A stretch of 64,000 bases of DNA, taken from assembly GCA_951828385.1 (NCBI GenBank), contig OX639973.1:1664470-1728469 (forward strand), read 5' to 3'. The position numbers and the translations under genes were made by a program. Numbering within the stretch: position 1 is the first letter of the stretch; every line of letters begins with the position of its first letter. The notes under the pieces are model-generated. The model made no database searches. It was not told the origin of the DNA and was given only the letters and a program-made list of their open reading frames with translations. Shown here in pieces: positions 41,683 through 50,981 of the stretch. Source of the stretch: an uncultured Poribacteria bacterium (GTDB taxonomy: Bacteria; Poribacteria; WGA-4E; WGA-3G).

Positions 41683-41710
41683 ATTATACTAAATTCAGAA
41701 AAAAAGTCAA
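41683..41710 (-). promoter_or_regulatory. Promoter of the TPR lipoprotein gene
   Basis: On the minus strand TTGACT (41710-41705), 16-base spacer, TATAAT (41688-41683), about 90 bases before the ATG. Confidence 0.55.
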
Positions 41711-41864
41711 TACTTTTTTAAAATTTGAAAACACGAAAAACTTGACAAACATCTACAAATATGTAAAAATTGAAACTACCTAAAGCGATTGGCATCATAA
41801 TCGCAGGATGATTTATTTAATATAGATTTGCAGCGTGAAGATTGATAATAGCAAGGAGGTAAAC

Positions 41865-42779
41865 ATGGCACATTCAGAAAATAGGGCTGATTACAAAATT
41901 GGTGTTGTAGGGGTCGGTAGAATGGGGGCGAATATCGCCCGCCATCTCAATGACGAAGGGTTTGACGTGACTGTTGTGTACGATGCTGCAAGCGAACGCT
42001 CGCAAGCACTTGCAACAGAAATCGGTGCAACCGCGGCGGGCGAACTCTCAAAGGTTACGGCACTTGCAGACTATATCATTACCGTCGTTACGGACGACGC
42101 GGCGATGCGACAAATCTTCTCCGAAGATGCGGACGATAGCCTGATTCAAGGTGCCTCGGGCAAAGTCTTTATTAATTGTGCGACGCTCAGTCCGCAAGTC
42201 CACGTAGACATTGAACAACTCGCGGCAAAACATGGTGCGGAGAGTCTTGAAGGGTGTATGGCGAGTAGCATCACACAGGCACGCGAAGGCACACTGTATC
42301 TAATGTGTGGTGGTAAAAAGGAAACATTCGACAAAGCACGTGCGATTCTGGATTCAATGAGCGTTTCGCTGCGTTATATCGGTGACGCTGGACAAGCAGC
42401 ACAAGTCAAGGCACTCGTTAACATGGTAATGAACATCAACACTGCCGGACTCGCCGAAGGTCTCGGCTTAGGTGCTGCGCTTGGGTTAGACCTGACGATG
42501 TTGCAGGAAGTTTTCTCACAAACAGGGGCAAATTCGCGGGTCTTGGAAACCGATGGAGAGGACATGGAAGTGCGAGATCACGAGTGCTATTTCTCATCTG
42601 CGCATGCCTCCAAAGATTCGGGCATCGCGCTCGATTTGGCAAACGATGCGGGTATTTCTCTGCCACTTGCGGAGGCAACGAAGGCGCAGTACGACCGGAT
42701 GATTGAACTCGGACTGGGTGATCTGGATAAGTCAGGTATCGCTGAACTCACCTTCCCCGGACGGGGTACAGAGAATTAG
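41865..42779 (+). CDS. NAD(P)-dependent beta-hydroxyacid dehydrogenase
   Basis: A 304-residue enzyme from ATG 41865 with AAGGAGGT just upstream. Residues 10-170 form the Rossmann domain: G-V-V-G-V-G-R-M-G-A-N-I-A-R (glycine motif), S-S-I-T-Q-A-R-E-G-T-L near 128 (usual P-V-S-G-G-x-x-G-A), and G-Q-A-A-Q-V-K-A-L-V-N-M near 184 with the catalytic Lys. It is in the 3-hydroxyisobutyrate/6-phosphogluconate dehydrogenase superfamily. The P-V-S-G-G loop is altered to S-S-I-T-Q-A, so the substrate may be unusual. Confidence 0.87.
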   Translation: MAHSENRADYKIGVVGVGRMGANIARHLNDEGFDVTVVYDAASERSQALATEIGATAAGELSKVTALADYIITVVTDDAAMRQIFSEDADDSLIQGASGKVFINCATLSPQVHVDIEQLAAKHGAESLEGCMASSITQAREGTLYLMCGGKKETFDKARAILDSMSVSLRYIGDAGQAAQVKALVNMVMNINTAGLAEGLGLGAALGLDLTMLQEVFSQTGANSRVLETDGEDMEVRDHECYFSSAHASKDSGIALDLANDAGISLPLAEATKAQYDRMIELGLGDLDKSGIAELTFPGRGTEN

Positions 42780-42867
42780 AAACGTCCGAGTCCTGAGTCC
42801 TATTCGCGAATTAACCAGAAACCTGCTCGAAATGAAATGGAGAGCGGAGGGCGATAGTTAAAAAACC

Positions 42868-43590
42868 ATGCTCAAAGGTGTAATCCTTGCAGGCGGACTC
42901 GGTACCCGTTTGTATCCACTTACCAAAGTCACCAGCAAGCATCTGCTGCCAGTCGGCAACGAGCCGATGATTTTCCACAGCGTCAAACAACTCACGACAG
43001 CAGGAATTAGAGATATTCTTATTGTAACGAATCCAGAATATGTTGGAGATTTCGTGAACACGCTTGGCGGTGGAAAAGACTTCGGATGCGAATTCACCTA
43101 TCGGGTTCAAGACGAAGCAAAAGGAATCGCGCATGCGCTCGCCTTAGCGGAAGGTTTTGCCCGCGGGGGTAGAGCCGTTGTGTTGTTAGGTGACAACATT
43201 TTTGAAACTTCACTCCAGCATGCTGTTAACGACTTTCACGCCCAAGAGCAGGGTGCTCGTGTGTTGCTGAAACAGGTGTCGGATCCAGAACGGTATGGCG
43301 TAGCGACTTTGAACGGTAACCATATTATTGCGATAGAAGAGAAACCGAAGCATCCGAAAAGTAAGTACGCCGTAGTAGGTGCCTATTTTTACGACGCATC
43401 CGTATTTGACATCATCCGTACGGTTGAACCGTCAGCACGCGGGGAGTACGAGATAACCGCTGTCAATAACGCTTATATTCATCGTGGTGAACTCGAGTAC
43501 AGCCTTGTTCACGGCAAGTGGGTTGATGCGGGAACCTTCGACTCGCTCACTGAAGCGCATCAGATGCTGCTGAATTCCTCGGATTGGTAG
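42868..43590 (+). CDS. Sugar nucleotidyltransferase (RmlA-like)
   Basis: A 240-residue protein shorter than RmlA but with the same core. G-V-I-L-A-G-G-L-G-T-R-L-Y-P-L-T near residue 4 is the nucleotide-binding signature. K-H-L-L-P-V-G-N-E-P-M-I near 24, L-L-G-D-N-I-F near 104 (metal Asp), E-E-K-P-K-H-P-K-S near 151 and W-V-D-A-G-T-F-D-S near 218 follow. It makes an activated sugar (probably dTDP-glucose type) for surface polysaccharide, and the GT2 gene follows it. Confidence 0.88.
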   Translation: MLKGVILAGGLGTRLYPLTKVTSKHLLPVGNEPMIFHSVKQLTTAGIRDILIVTNPEYVGDFVNTLGGGKDFGCEFTYRVQDEAKGIAHALALAEGFARGGRAVVLLGDNIFETSLQHAVNDFHAQEQGARVLLKQVSDPERYGVATLNGNHIIAIEEKPKHPKSKYAVVGAYFYDASVFDIIRTVEPSARGEYEITAVNNAYIHRGELEYSLVHGKWVDAGTFDSLTEAHQMLLNSSDW

Positions 43591-43594
43591 TAAG

Positions 43595-43735
43595 AGGGGT
43601 TATCAGTTTGCAGTAACTCCTTTTCAGGAACTTCTCTTGATTCGCTTATCACGAGGATAGAAGTTTTCTTTTAACAAAACCCTCTTTAACTGACAACCGA
43701 TAACTGAAAGATTTTTTTGAAAAAAAATCGTACCG
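43595..43735. repeat. TTGTCAGT-family element between nucleotidyltransferase and GT2
   Basis: GGTTATCAGTTTGCAGTAACT on the left and TTAACTGACAACCGATAACTG on the right bound about 140 bases. Diverged from the other copies. Confidence 0.55.
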
Positions 43736-43747
43736 ACAACTCTTAAA

Positions 43748-44998
43748 ATGGACGAAAAACCGATGCTATCCATCGTGGTCCCGGTTTACAACGAAGAAGA
43801 CAATGTCCGTCCGCTGTTTGAAAAGATTCAAACGGTTTGCGAGGCAATCGGTGATGCTTACGAAGTGTTATTCGTGGATGACGGAAGTCAGGACAAAACT
43901 TTCGCTGTACTTTCAGAACTGAGTAAACAAGTACCCCAATTGGCAGTCATCCGATTCCAAAAGAATGCGGGACAGACAGCAGCGATGGCAGCTGGCTTTG
44001 AATTCGCGCAAGGACAACGGATTATCAGTATGGACGGGGATCTGCAAAACGATCCGAGTGATATTCCGAAACTGCTTGAAAAGCTCGACGAAGGCTACGA
44101 CTTGGTATGCGGGTGGCGAAAAGAGCGGCAGGATAAATTTTTGACGCGGCGTGTCCCTTCTATCGTTGCGAATTGGATCATCGCTCAAGTGACAGGTGTC
44201 CGGATCCATGACAACGGATGCTCGCTTAAAGCGTATCGGGCATCGGTTATTAAACAGGTGCCGCTCTATGGCGAGATGCACCGATTTATTCCTGCGATGT
44301 CTACGGTGGCGGGCGCGCGTATCGCCGAGATTGTTGTGTCCCATCACCCGCGCCGTTTTGGAAAAAGCAAGTACGGACTTGGGAGAGTCTGGCGCGTTAT
44401 GTTGGATATTATTGCGTTCAAGTTCATAATTGCTGTCTTTACATCGCGCCCAAACTCACAAAAACCGAAAAGACTGTGGCAACGACTCTCAAATGTCCTT
44501 TTTAACCCGAAGCAGCGCGCATTTCGTGCTGCCGCGATTTTAAGTCTGCCTTTTTTCATTTTAGGTCGCATTCTATTTGGGACTGCTAACATTGCATCAT
44601 TTAGCTGCTTCGGCGTAGCCGTCGCTTTATTGGGACTTGGGTGGCTGACAGAGACCAAAATCCAACAGGCCAAACAGAAGTTACCTGAACTGGGGAAACT
44701 CGCTCGATTTTTCATCTTTAGATGTAAGCGGAGACCCGTTCGGCTTTTTGGTCCGACCAGCGTGATGTTGCTGATACTCGGCGGGATTCTCTTCATTCCG
44801 CAGGTGGGTTCCTTGTCATTGAAAGTGTTGAAGATTGCAGCACTAAACCTGAGTTCTATTTCTATCACAACCGGAATTTTGGTATTCTGCTTTGGACTCT
44901 TCGGTGAACTCATCGCGTTTGCGAATGCGAAACGGGTAAAAGACTACACCGTCGAAACATTTTTGAATGCTAACAACGAAGGGATCTGTCGTGAATAG
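43748..44998 (+). CDS. GT2 family glycosyltransferase with a C-terminal membrane domain
   Basis: A 416-residue membrane glycosyltransferase of the DPM1/GtrB type. S-I-V-V-P-V-Y-N-E-E-D-N-V near residue 8, F-V-D-D-G-S-Q-D-K-T near 41, and M-D-G-D-L-Q-N-D-P near 95 (D-x-D metal site) form the catalytic domain to about 230. From 260 to 400 there are several hydrophobic segments. Such enzymes usually load a sugar on a polyprenyl phosphate. The ORF overlaps the following aminotransferase start. Confidence 0.85.
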   Translation: MDEKPMLSIVVPVYNEEDNVRPLFEKIQTVCEAIGDAYEVLFVDDGSQDKTFAVLSELSKQVPQLAVIRFQKNAGQTAAMAAGFEFAQGQRIISMDGDLQNDPSDIPKLLEKLDEGYDLVCGWRKERQDKFLTRRVPSIVANWIIAQVTGVRIHDNGCSLKAYRASVIKQVPLYGEMHRFIPAMSTVAGARIAEIVVSHHPRRFGKSKYGLGRVWRVMLDIIAFKFIIAVFTSRPNSQKPKRLWQRLSNVLFNPKQRAFRAAAILSLPFFILGRILFGTANIASFSCFGVAVALLGLGWLTETKIQQAKQKLPELGKLARFFIFRCKRRPVRLFGPTSVMLLILGGILFIPQVGSLSLKVLKIAALNLSSISITTGILVFCFGLFGELIAFANAKRVKDYTVETFLNANNEGICRE

Positions 44999-46142
44999 CC
45001 TTCCTGAGAGCGAAATCTGGCAAAATTGGCGCGGTGAATTCCCGGTAACCGAAACTTACATTTATATGAACCATGCCGGCGTTGCGCCCTTATCGCGTCG
45101 GGTCCGAGATGCGATGGCAGGATTCATAGAAGATGCCACGCTTTACGGGGCAGTGCATGCTGACGATTGGGCAGAAGCGGCAGAGGCATGCCGTGTGACA
45201 GCGTCCCGGCTCATCAACGCCGATGCCACCGAAATTGCATTTATGAAGAATACAACACAAGGTATTCTCATCGCTGCGAATGGTATTGACTGGCAAGCAG
45301 GCGACAATGTCGTCACAACAGCGGTTGAGTTCCCAGCGAATGTTTATCCGTGGTGGTGTTTGAAGGAACGTTACGGTGTTAGCACGCGCATGGTGGCAGA
45401 ACGGGATGGACGTATCTATGTTGAGGATATTGCTGCCGCGATTGATGAACGGACACGCGTTTTAACGATCAGCCATGTGGAATTCGCCTCCGGTTTCCGA
45501 AACGACCTTGGGGCACTCGGTGAACTGTGCCGAGAACGCGATATCTGGTTTGTCGTGGACGCTATTCAGAGTCTGGGAGTCGTTGAAGTGGACGTGAAAT
45601 CCTGTAACGTTGATATTCTCGCCGCTGATGGGCACAAGTGGTTATTAGCACCGGAGGGGGCGGCGATATTTTACTGTGCCGATGAAAGACGGGAACAGTT
45701 GATTAACACGAATGTCGGTTGGGCGAGTGTCGTCAATCCGCGCGATTTTCTCAACTACGACCTAACCGAGAAACCGGACGCAACCCGTTTTGAAGAAGGG
45801 TCTTACAACAGCGTCGGGTTATATGGACTTAAAGCGGCAATAGATTTACTGCATGAGATCGGTATCCCTGCAATTAAAGCACGGGTTTTGGAACTCACGG
45901 CACGCTTAATAGCAGGATTGGCGGCGAAAGGCTATCGTGTCATCACACCAAAAGCAAACGCGAATCGAGCAGGGATCGTCATCTTTGAAAGTGAAAGGCA
46001 CACACCTGCTGAAATCTACGAAACGCTTTACACCGAAGACATAATTACAGCCGAACGCGGGAGTGGTGTCAGAGTCTCGCCCCATTTTTATAATACAACA
46101 TCCGAAATTGAACGCCTGCTTGAAGTACTCCCGGAGGTTTAA
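44991..46142 (+). CDS. Class V aminotransferase
   Basis: A PLP enzyme of 383 residues from GTG 44991 (M-N-S-L-P-E-S-E-I-W), which overlaps the GT2 stop and follows GAAGGG; an ATG 24 bases earlier is an alternative. M-N-H-A-G-V-A-P-L near residue 22, N-T-T-Q-G-I near 82, F-V-V-D-A-I-Q-S-L-G near 184 (Asp contacting PLP) and A-A-D-G-H-K-W-L near 205 (Schiff-base Lys) show the cysteine desulfurase-like class. The word E-G-S-Y-N-S is found near 265. Desulfurase or kynureninase-type roles are possible; no decisive Cys loop is seen. Confidence 0.85.
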   Translation: MNSLPESEIWQNWRGEFPVTETYIYMNHAGVAPLSRRVRDAMAGFIEDATLYGAVHADDWAEAAEACRVTASRLINADATEIAFMKNTTQGILIAANGIDWQAGDNVVTTAVEFPANVYPWWCLKERYGVSTRMVAERDGRIYVEDIAAAIDERTRVLTISHVEFASGFRNDLGALGELCRERDIWFVVDAIQSLGVVEVDVKSCNVDILAADGHKWLLAPEGAAIFYCADERREQLINTNVGWASVVNPRDFLNYDLTEKPDATRFEEGSYNSVGLYGLKAAIDLLHEIGIPAIKARVLELTARLIAGLAAKGYRVITPKANANRAGIVIFESERHTPAEIYETLYTEDIITAERGSGVRVSPHFYNTTSEIERLLEVLPEV

Positions 46143-46185
46143 CGCGTAGTGGAGATACTCAAGCATTCAAACTAAGGAAAAAAAA

Positions 46186-47676
46186 TTGGAAACCATACAG
46201 ACACAAGAAAATATTCAAGCATACGTAGTGAGGATTGTCTTAACAATCTGCCTATCACTTACCCTGGGATCGCTGCTGATGCTCAGTGCTTGTACAATGC
46301 CAGGGGGCAATCAGAAGATTAATAAGATCCGTCTCTCTATTCAAAATACGTTACCTATCTCGCGGAAAAATGTTCCGATTGTGTTGACGCGCGCCCAACT
46401 CCGAAATGTGAACCCGGACTTCTCCTTTAAAGCCTATTCGGTCGTCACTGGAAAAGCCCCAAGGGAAGTGATGATTCCAGCACAAGCAGATGACTTGGAT
46501 TACGACGGCGAAGGCGATCAACTCTGTTTCCTACTCAATTTAGATGAAGGAGAAACGAAAGAGGTATCAATTCTTTACGATCCGACTGTTAAAGCGACGT
46601 TAACGCTCGACATCAACAAACAGACGCGAGTGGCGATCTTTCCTGAATTGAACGCAGTCGCGTCAATGGAATCCAATTTAATCGCGTATCTGCTAAAGTC
46701 GAACGGGGCATTCATCGCGTACGGCAAAAAACGGGTGGAACTTTTCAGTATGGACGCAATGTTTGAATATGAATTGGATCCCCAGAGACCGCTCTCGCCG
46801 GACCTCAGGCATCACTTTGAGAGTAACGGTATAACCCTCTCCCAGCAGGTTCAAATAGAGAAGATACAAAAACCGGAACAACAGTGGATCGTACGCGATC
46901 TTGAGAATCAAGAGACCTACTTCATCCGCAAATCGGACAACACCGAGGTTTCCGAGCTCGGTCAGGAAACGCAGACAGATGGACAGTTGAATGTCGCTCA
47001 ATCCATTGGGTTATCGCTGAACGCGCTCCTCGATCCTGAAACCACCGATATGATAGTGCTAAACCGCAGTGAAGATTTAATAGGCTGCGGCGGGATCGCG
47101 CTGTGGCATAAAGAAACTGAAAAGATGATTCCGTTACCTGCTGAAGGTGACTACGTTCGGATTCTCGCCAATGGTTCGATTCGCTCTGTTGTTCAAAGGA
47201 TTGTCCCAGAGTGGAATATCAACGGTGAGATCCGCCGATTCACATCAACATCCTTCATCTACGGCGAAAACCCGTGGATTGAACACCATATCCATATTGA
47301 TGGAGACTTACCGGCAGATTATGCTATCGCCACAGGTATTCCGAATTTGGAGGGTGGTTATAAAGAGGACAAAGAACAAGGTTGGATATGGAGTTGGGGA
47401 ACAGATCCGAGGGGCATAGACACGCTCGGCATTGCCCTCATTGCGCCAGTGGGTCGCGACACAGATGCCACAAGCACGTCTGAGAAAGCCGATTTTTTGC
47501 CGGTCATCCTCACACCTGATGCCGAAGGCAGGCTCAACTATCGCGTGTTCGCTATCTGGGGGGGTGGTATTGACGGCATTGAGACCGAAACAGCATTCGC
47601 CGAACACCTCCAACGTACGACGACTGCGTTGAACACGCCGCCCCGTATCAAGTTCTTACGGAAAGAAGAAGAGTAG
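46186..47676 (+). CDS. Lipoprotein of the DUF4861 type
   Basis: A 496-residue exported protein starting at TTG 46186 with AAGGA eight bases before it. The hydrophobic segment at about residues 14-36 ends L-M-L-S-A-C-T, a lipobox. The mature part opens I-R-L-S-I-Q-N-T-L and continues P-A-Q-A-D-D-L-D-Y-D-G-E-G-D-Q-L, as in DUF4861 proteins, which are found with polysaccharide-degradation genes. The catalytic activity is not known to me. It is followed by three copies of a GTAGGGGCGAGG repeat. Confidence 0.72.
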   Translation: METIQTQENIQAYVVRIVLTICLSLTLGSLLMLSACTMPGGNQKINKIRLSIQNTLPISRKNVPIVLTRAQLRNVNPDFSFKAYSVVTGKAPREVMIPAQADDLDYDGEGDQLCFLLNLDEGETKEVSILYDPTVKATLTLDINKQTRVAIFPELNAVASMESNLIAYLLKSNGAFIAYGKKRVELFSMDAMFEYELDPQRPLSPDLRHHFESNGITLSQQVQIEKIQKPEQQWIVRDLENQETYFIRKSDNTEVSELGQETQTDGQLNVAQSIGLSLNALLDPETTDMIVLNRSEDLIGCGGIALWHKETEKMIPLPAEGDYVRILANGSIRSVVQRIVPEWNINGEIRRFTSTSFIYGENPWIEHHIHIDGDLPADYAIATGIPNLEGGYKEDKEQGWIWSWGTDPRGIDTLGIALIAPVGRDTDATSTSEKADFLPVILTPDAEGRLNYRVFAIWGGGIDGIETETAFAEHLQRTTTALNTPPRIKFLRKEEE

Positions 47677-47755
47677 GGGTGAGGTAACAAAGAAGACTCG
47701 TAGGGGCGAGGTAACAAAGAAAAAGAGTAGGGACGAGGTAACCTCGCCCCTACGA
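47677..47755. repeat. Triple GTAGGGGCGAGGTAAC repeat ending in a hairpin
   Basis: Three tandem copies of about 27-30 bases (GTAGGGGTGAGGTAACAAAG type), the last read into its own inverse as GTAGGGACGAGG-TAA-CCTCGCCCCTAC. The hairpin ends just before the GGAG of the TPP gene. Confidence 0.75.
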
Positions 47756-47766
47756 TTGGAGAAATT

Positions 47767-48366
47767 ATGATCATCAAAGAAGAGTGTTTACAACTCATCG
47801 CAAACCAACGCACAGATGAAATCGTTGTCACGACGATGGGAACCACAGTGCCGTGGGGCAAAATATCGACACACCCGTTGGATTATGCCTCCGTCGGGAG
47901 TGCGATGGGACACGCCGCCGATTTTGCGCTCGGCATCGCACTCGCAAAACCGGACAAAAAGGTAGTTGTGCTTAACGGCGATGGTAGCATGCTGATGTGT
48001 TTAGGCACGTTAGCGACAATTACCGCCTTGAACACGCCACCACGGAACTATCTGCTTTTTGTCTGTGACAACGGCACATACGAGGTAACGGGCAATCAAC
48101 CTGTGCCTGATGGTAATGCTGGGTTCAGTTGGTCTATGATTGCAAAAGGTACCGGTTTTGAACAGGTTTATGAATTTGATGATCCGGACGCGCTTGGAGC
48201 CGACCTTCCGAAAATCTGGAATGAAACCGGCCCCACTTTCGTGAGTCTGAAGATCGCGCAAGCACACGAGCCCCCCCCGGATCGGTGGGGCGGTTTTCCT
48301 TATCCATATCTCCAAGAGTCGCTCGCGGAATCTACACATAAACTCAGACAGGCACTCGCAAAGTAG
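47767..48366 (+). CDS. TPP-binding enzyme, ComE/phosphonopyruvate decarboxylase beta-like
   Basis: A 199-residue protein carrying only the thiamin diphosphate pyrophosphate-binding half of a decarboxylase. V-V-V-L-N-G-D-G-S-M-L-M-C-L-G near residue 69 and L-F-V-C-D-N-G-T-Y-E near 96 form the G-D-G-x(n)-N motif. Small proteins of this size are beta subunits of sulfopyruvate or phosphonopyruvate decarboxylase, but the alpha partner is not adjacent here. GGAG precedes the ATG. The stop codon lies inside a REP-like repeat. Confidence 0.78.
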   Translation: MIIKEECLQLIANQRTDEIVVTTMGTTVPWGKISTHPLDYASVGSAMGHAADFALGIALAKPDKKVVVLNGDGSMLMCLGTLATITALNTPPRNYLLFVCDNGTYEVTGNQPVPDGNAGFSWSMIAKGTGFEQVYEFDDPDALGADLPKIWNETGPTFVSLKIAQAHEPPPDRWGGFPYPYLQESLAESTHKLRQALAK

Positions 48367-48392
48367 TAGGCACGCGCTGTCGTGCCGTAACC
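48363..48392. repeat. REP-like palindrome, copy 4
   Basis: AAGTAGTAGGCACGCGC-TGTC-GTGCCGTAACC. Its TAG provides the stop of the TPP gene. Confidence 0.75.
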
Positions 48393-48404
48393 TATAGGGC
48401 AATT

Positions 48405-49304
48405 ATGACAACCACAAAATTAGAGACACGACGGATGGGACGTACTGAGATGCAACCGAACGCGCTCGCTCTGGGGGCGGCGTGGCTGTGGCAGAAACCA
48501 GACGCTGAAGTTATTGGTGCGATTCGGCGCGGCATTGAGCTCGGTATTAATTATATCGACACTTATCCGGGGCACGCGGAACATCTATGGGGAGCAGCAC
48601 TCTCCGATGGATTGAGAGAAAAGGTCTACCTACAAGCGAAGGTCGGTACACACCCGGAACGACGGAAAGACTTTTCTACAGATGGCACACGCTGGAGTGT
48701 CACCAATAGCCTTAAAAACCTCCGCACGGATTATCTCGACGCTGTGCTTATCCACGATCCACTTGATATGGAGAGCGTGTTGGCACCCGGACAAGCGTTG
48801 GATACATTGTTAGAAATGAAAGCGGAGGGTGCTATTAGACACATCGGTGCCGGCGTACGCGCTCATGAATTCCACAAAGAACTCATAGAAACGGGGCATA
48901 TTGACATTATCCTTACCTTCTTAGACTATACGCTGTTATCGCAATCTGTGGCAGAGACGACCTTGCCGTTGGCACGCGAACACGATGTCGGTATTATCCT
49001 CGCGAGTCCATTAGGTATGGGGAGCTTGACGGGTGCAGAACCGAATGTTGAAGAGGAACGCCGACGCAATCCTGATGCGGAACCGAAGGCGTATGCGATG
49101 TGGAAGTGGTGTCAGGAACGTGATGTCAACATCCGTCACTTGGCGATGCAGTTTTGTCTCGCTGCACCGATAGAAGGTGTTGTTATGTTTGGTCCGGCTG
49201 ACACAGCACAAGTGGAAGACGGATATGAAGCCGCTACGGCTGACATCTCAGAAGATATTTGGGAAGCATTTGAGATGGAATTTGGTATTCGGCGTGGTAT
49301 GTAG
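48405..49304 (+). CDS. Aldo/keto reductase family protein
   Basis: A 299-residue TIM-barrel oxidoreductase. R-R-M-G-R-T-E-M near residue 8 opens the family; G-I-N-Y-I-D-T-Y-P-G near 48 holds the catalytic Asp; Q-A-K-V-G near 75 holds the Lys; V-L-I-H-D-P near 114 holds the His. The usual catalytic Tyr (in G-x-x-Y-G-x-S-E) is hard to find: the matching place reads P-G-H-A-E-H-L-W-G, with His at the Tyr position. It may act on small sugar-like carbonyls. Confidence 0.82.
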   Translation: MTTTKLETRRMGRTEMQPNALALGAAWLWQKPDAEVIGAIRRGIELGINYIDTYPGHAEHLWGAALSDGLREKVYLQAKVGTHPERRKDFSTDGTRWSVTNSLKNLRTDYLDAVLIHDPLDMESVLAPGQALDTLLEMKAEGAIRHIGAGVRAHEFHKELIETGHIDIILTFLDYTLLSQSVAETTLPLAREHDVGIILASPLGMGSLTGAEPNVEEERRRNPDAEPKAYAMWKWCQERDVNIRHLAMQFCLAAPIEGVVMFGPADTAQVEDGYEAATADISEDIWEAFEMEFGIRRGM

Positions 49305-49310
49305 CGGATA

Positions 49311-49916
49311 TTATACTTTTTGCGACACCATACTGGCAAGGATGCCGAGGATTTTGTCACACCGCTCAAGCATATAAGTTTTCATGTCAATATGGAGTCG
49401 CTTGCCCTCCAATTTGAGGAAGAGCCACTGCGTCCCTGTTGTAGTGGCACCATAAACCCGTGGAATGTCGTTCTCTTTTTCGGCATTAAAGCGTTGCGCA
49501 GCGATCATCTCTGCCGTGCACTGCCCGAGGCCTGTTATGAGATCGTCCTTCTTGGCTTCAACAAGGATAATAACTGGCGACTCCAAATAGTACTGGTTTG
49601 GAGATAGACTCACCAAAAAATCACACACACCTGTCAAGTCGTTTTCGGTATCAACATTGAAGTCAATACCTGAAAAGAGACTAATGCGATGCTGAAAGTG
49701 CTCGCGGAGTTCAACGAGGACATCAACGACTATCATCTCTGACTTCGCCTTTTCTGTACCTATCGCAACAGCTAAAGGGACCTTTTTTGCCAACGCTTTG
49801 ATGAGTTCCGTACTCGGTTCAACCTGCTCTGTTTCGGAAAAGATACCTGCCGACTGAACCATTTCGAGTTGAAATGTTTCCCTGACTGCTTCTAATGTGA
49901 AATTGCTATAAGCCAT
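49311..49916 (-). CDS. PD-(D/E)xK-like nuclease-fold protein
   Basis: A 201-residue protein from ATG 49916 with GGAGG nearby; a longer frame is less likely. The central V-C-D-F-L-V-S (near residue 104) and I-L-V-E-A-K-K-D-D (near 122) make a D-x(n)-E-x-K pattern typical of PD-(D/E)xK folds, flanked by G-Q-C-T-A-E-M-I-A-A-Q. It may cut DNA or be an inactive relative. It stands between two convergent or unrelated genes and shows no partner. Confidence 0.6.
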   Translation of the reverse strand: MAYSNFTLEAVRETFQLEMVQSAGIFSETEQVEPSTELIKALAKKVPLAVAIGTEKAKSEMIVVDVLVELREHFQHRISLFSGIDFNVDTENDLTGVCDFLVSLSPNQYYLESPVIILVEAKKDDLITGLGQCTAEMIAAQRFNAEKENDIPRVYGATTTGTQWLFLKLEGKRLHIDMKTYMLERCDKILGILASMVSQKV

Positions 49917-49980
49917 GATTGAACCTCCATGCAGTCCTTTCACACTGAAAAACAGGTGGATACAGAAACAGGATCACACT

Positions 49981-50781
49981 TTACGCTTTTACACCTGCTG
50001 CTAAATCTGACGCGAATTGCTTCACCGCAGTGAGTAATTTCGCTTCGGTGTTGATATGCTTCTCATAAACATTGATGATAGCACTCCCGACAATCACACC
50101 ATCAGCGACCTGCGCGACCTGCGTCGCCTGTTCAGAAGTAGAGACACCGAAACCGACACCAATGGGTTTATCTGTATGTTTTCGGAGTTCTGTGATCATC
50201 GGTGCGATTTCGTCTGATAACATCGCCCGCGCGCCTGTTACACCTGTTACCGAAACACAATAGATAAATCCAGTGCTGACGGACGCAATTAATTTCATCC
50301 GTTCCGGCGGACTCGTCGGTGCGACGAGAAAGATCGTGGCGAGGTCATAGCGTGGTGCAATCTCAAGGAGTGGTTTTGCCTGTTCTGGTGGCAGATCCGG
50401 CACGATGAGACCATCAACACCTGCTGCTTGTGCTGCCTCGCAAAATGCCTCTTCGCCCATCCGAAAAATCGGGTTATAATAGCTCATGAGGGCAATCGGG
50501 ATGTCTGTCTCTTTACGGAGGGATGTCACCATCTCCAGAATCTGCTGGAGTGAGATGTGATGTGTGAGTGCGCGTTCGCTTGCGCGTTGGACAGTGGGTC
50601 CATCTGCGATTGGATCGGAGAACGGGACACCGAGTTCGATGAGGTCTGCGCCTGCTGCCTCAAGTGTCAGAAGAAGTTTGGAAGTCAGTTCTGGGGTCGG
50701 GTCTCCCGCGCAGACGTAGGGCATAAATGCCCTGGCACCTCGGTCTCGGAGTTCTTGAAATTTTTTGTTGATTCGATTCAT
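49981..50781 (-). CDS. trpA: Tryptophan synthase alpha chain
   Basis: A 266-residue TrpA that cleaves indole-3-glycerol phosphate to indole and G3P. F-M-P-Y-V-C-A-G-D-P near residue 20, L-I-E-L-G-V-P-F-S-D-P-I-A-D-G-P near 46 (catalytic Glu and Asp), and G-F-I-Y-C-V-S-V-T-G-V-T-G-A near 172 are conserved, with phosphate-binding G-V-G-F-G-V-S near 211. No trpB or other trp gene is beside it, so the pathway is scattered. No strong ribosome binding site is seen. Confidence 0.95.
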   Translation of the reverse strand: MNRINKKFQELRDRGARAFMPYVCAGDPTPELTSKLLLTLEAAGADLIELGVPFSDPIADGPTVQRASERALTHHISLQQILEMVTSLRKETDIPIALMSYYNPIFRMGEEAFCEAAQAAGVDGLIVPDLPPEQAKPLLEIAPRYDLATIFLVAPTSPPERMKLIASVSTGFIYCVSVTGVTGARAMLSDEIAPMITELRKHTDKPIGVGFGVSTSEQATQVAQVADGVIVGSAIINVYEKHINTEAKLLTAVKQFASDLAAGVKA

Positions 50782-50981
50782 GGGTATAATTGCGTTCCGG
50801 CTTTCTGTTAATAGGTTTTCTCAATTATACCTTGCATGAATGGAATTGTCAAATTGCTTTTCCTACATTTCGATATCTTCCGGACAACAAATCAAACTTA
50901 GTTGTGACGGGATGGAAATGATAGATTGAAGTACATCGGAAACTACAAATGATTCTATCCAACAGCGACGGTATAGTCAGT
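50782..50981. other. Short intergenic region upstream of trpA
   Basis: Nothing recognisable beyond AT-rich sequence that may hold the trpA promoter. Confidence 0.4.
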
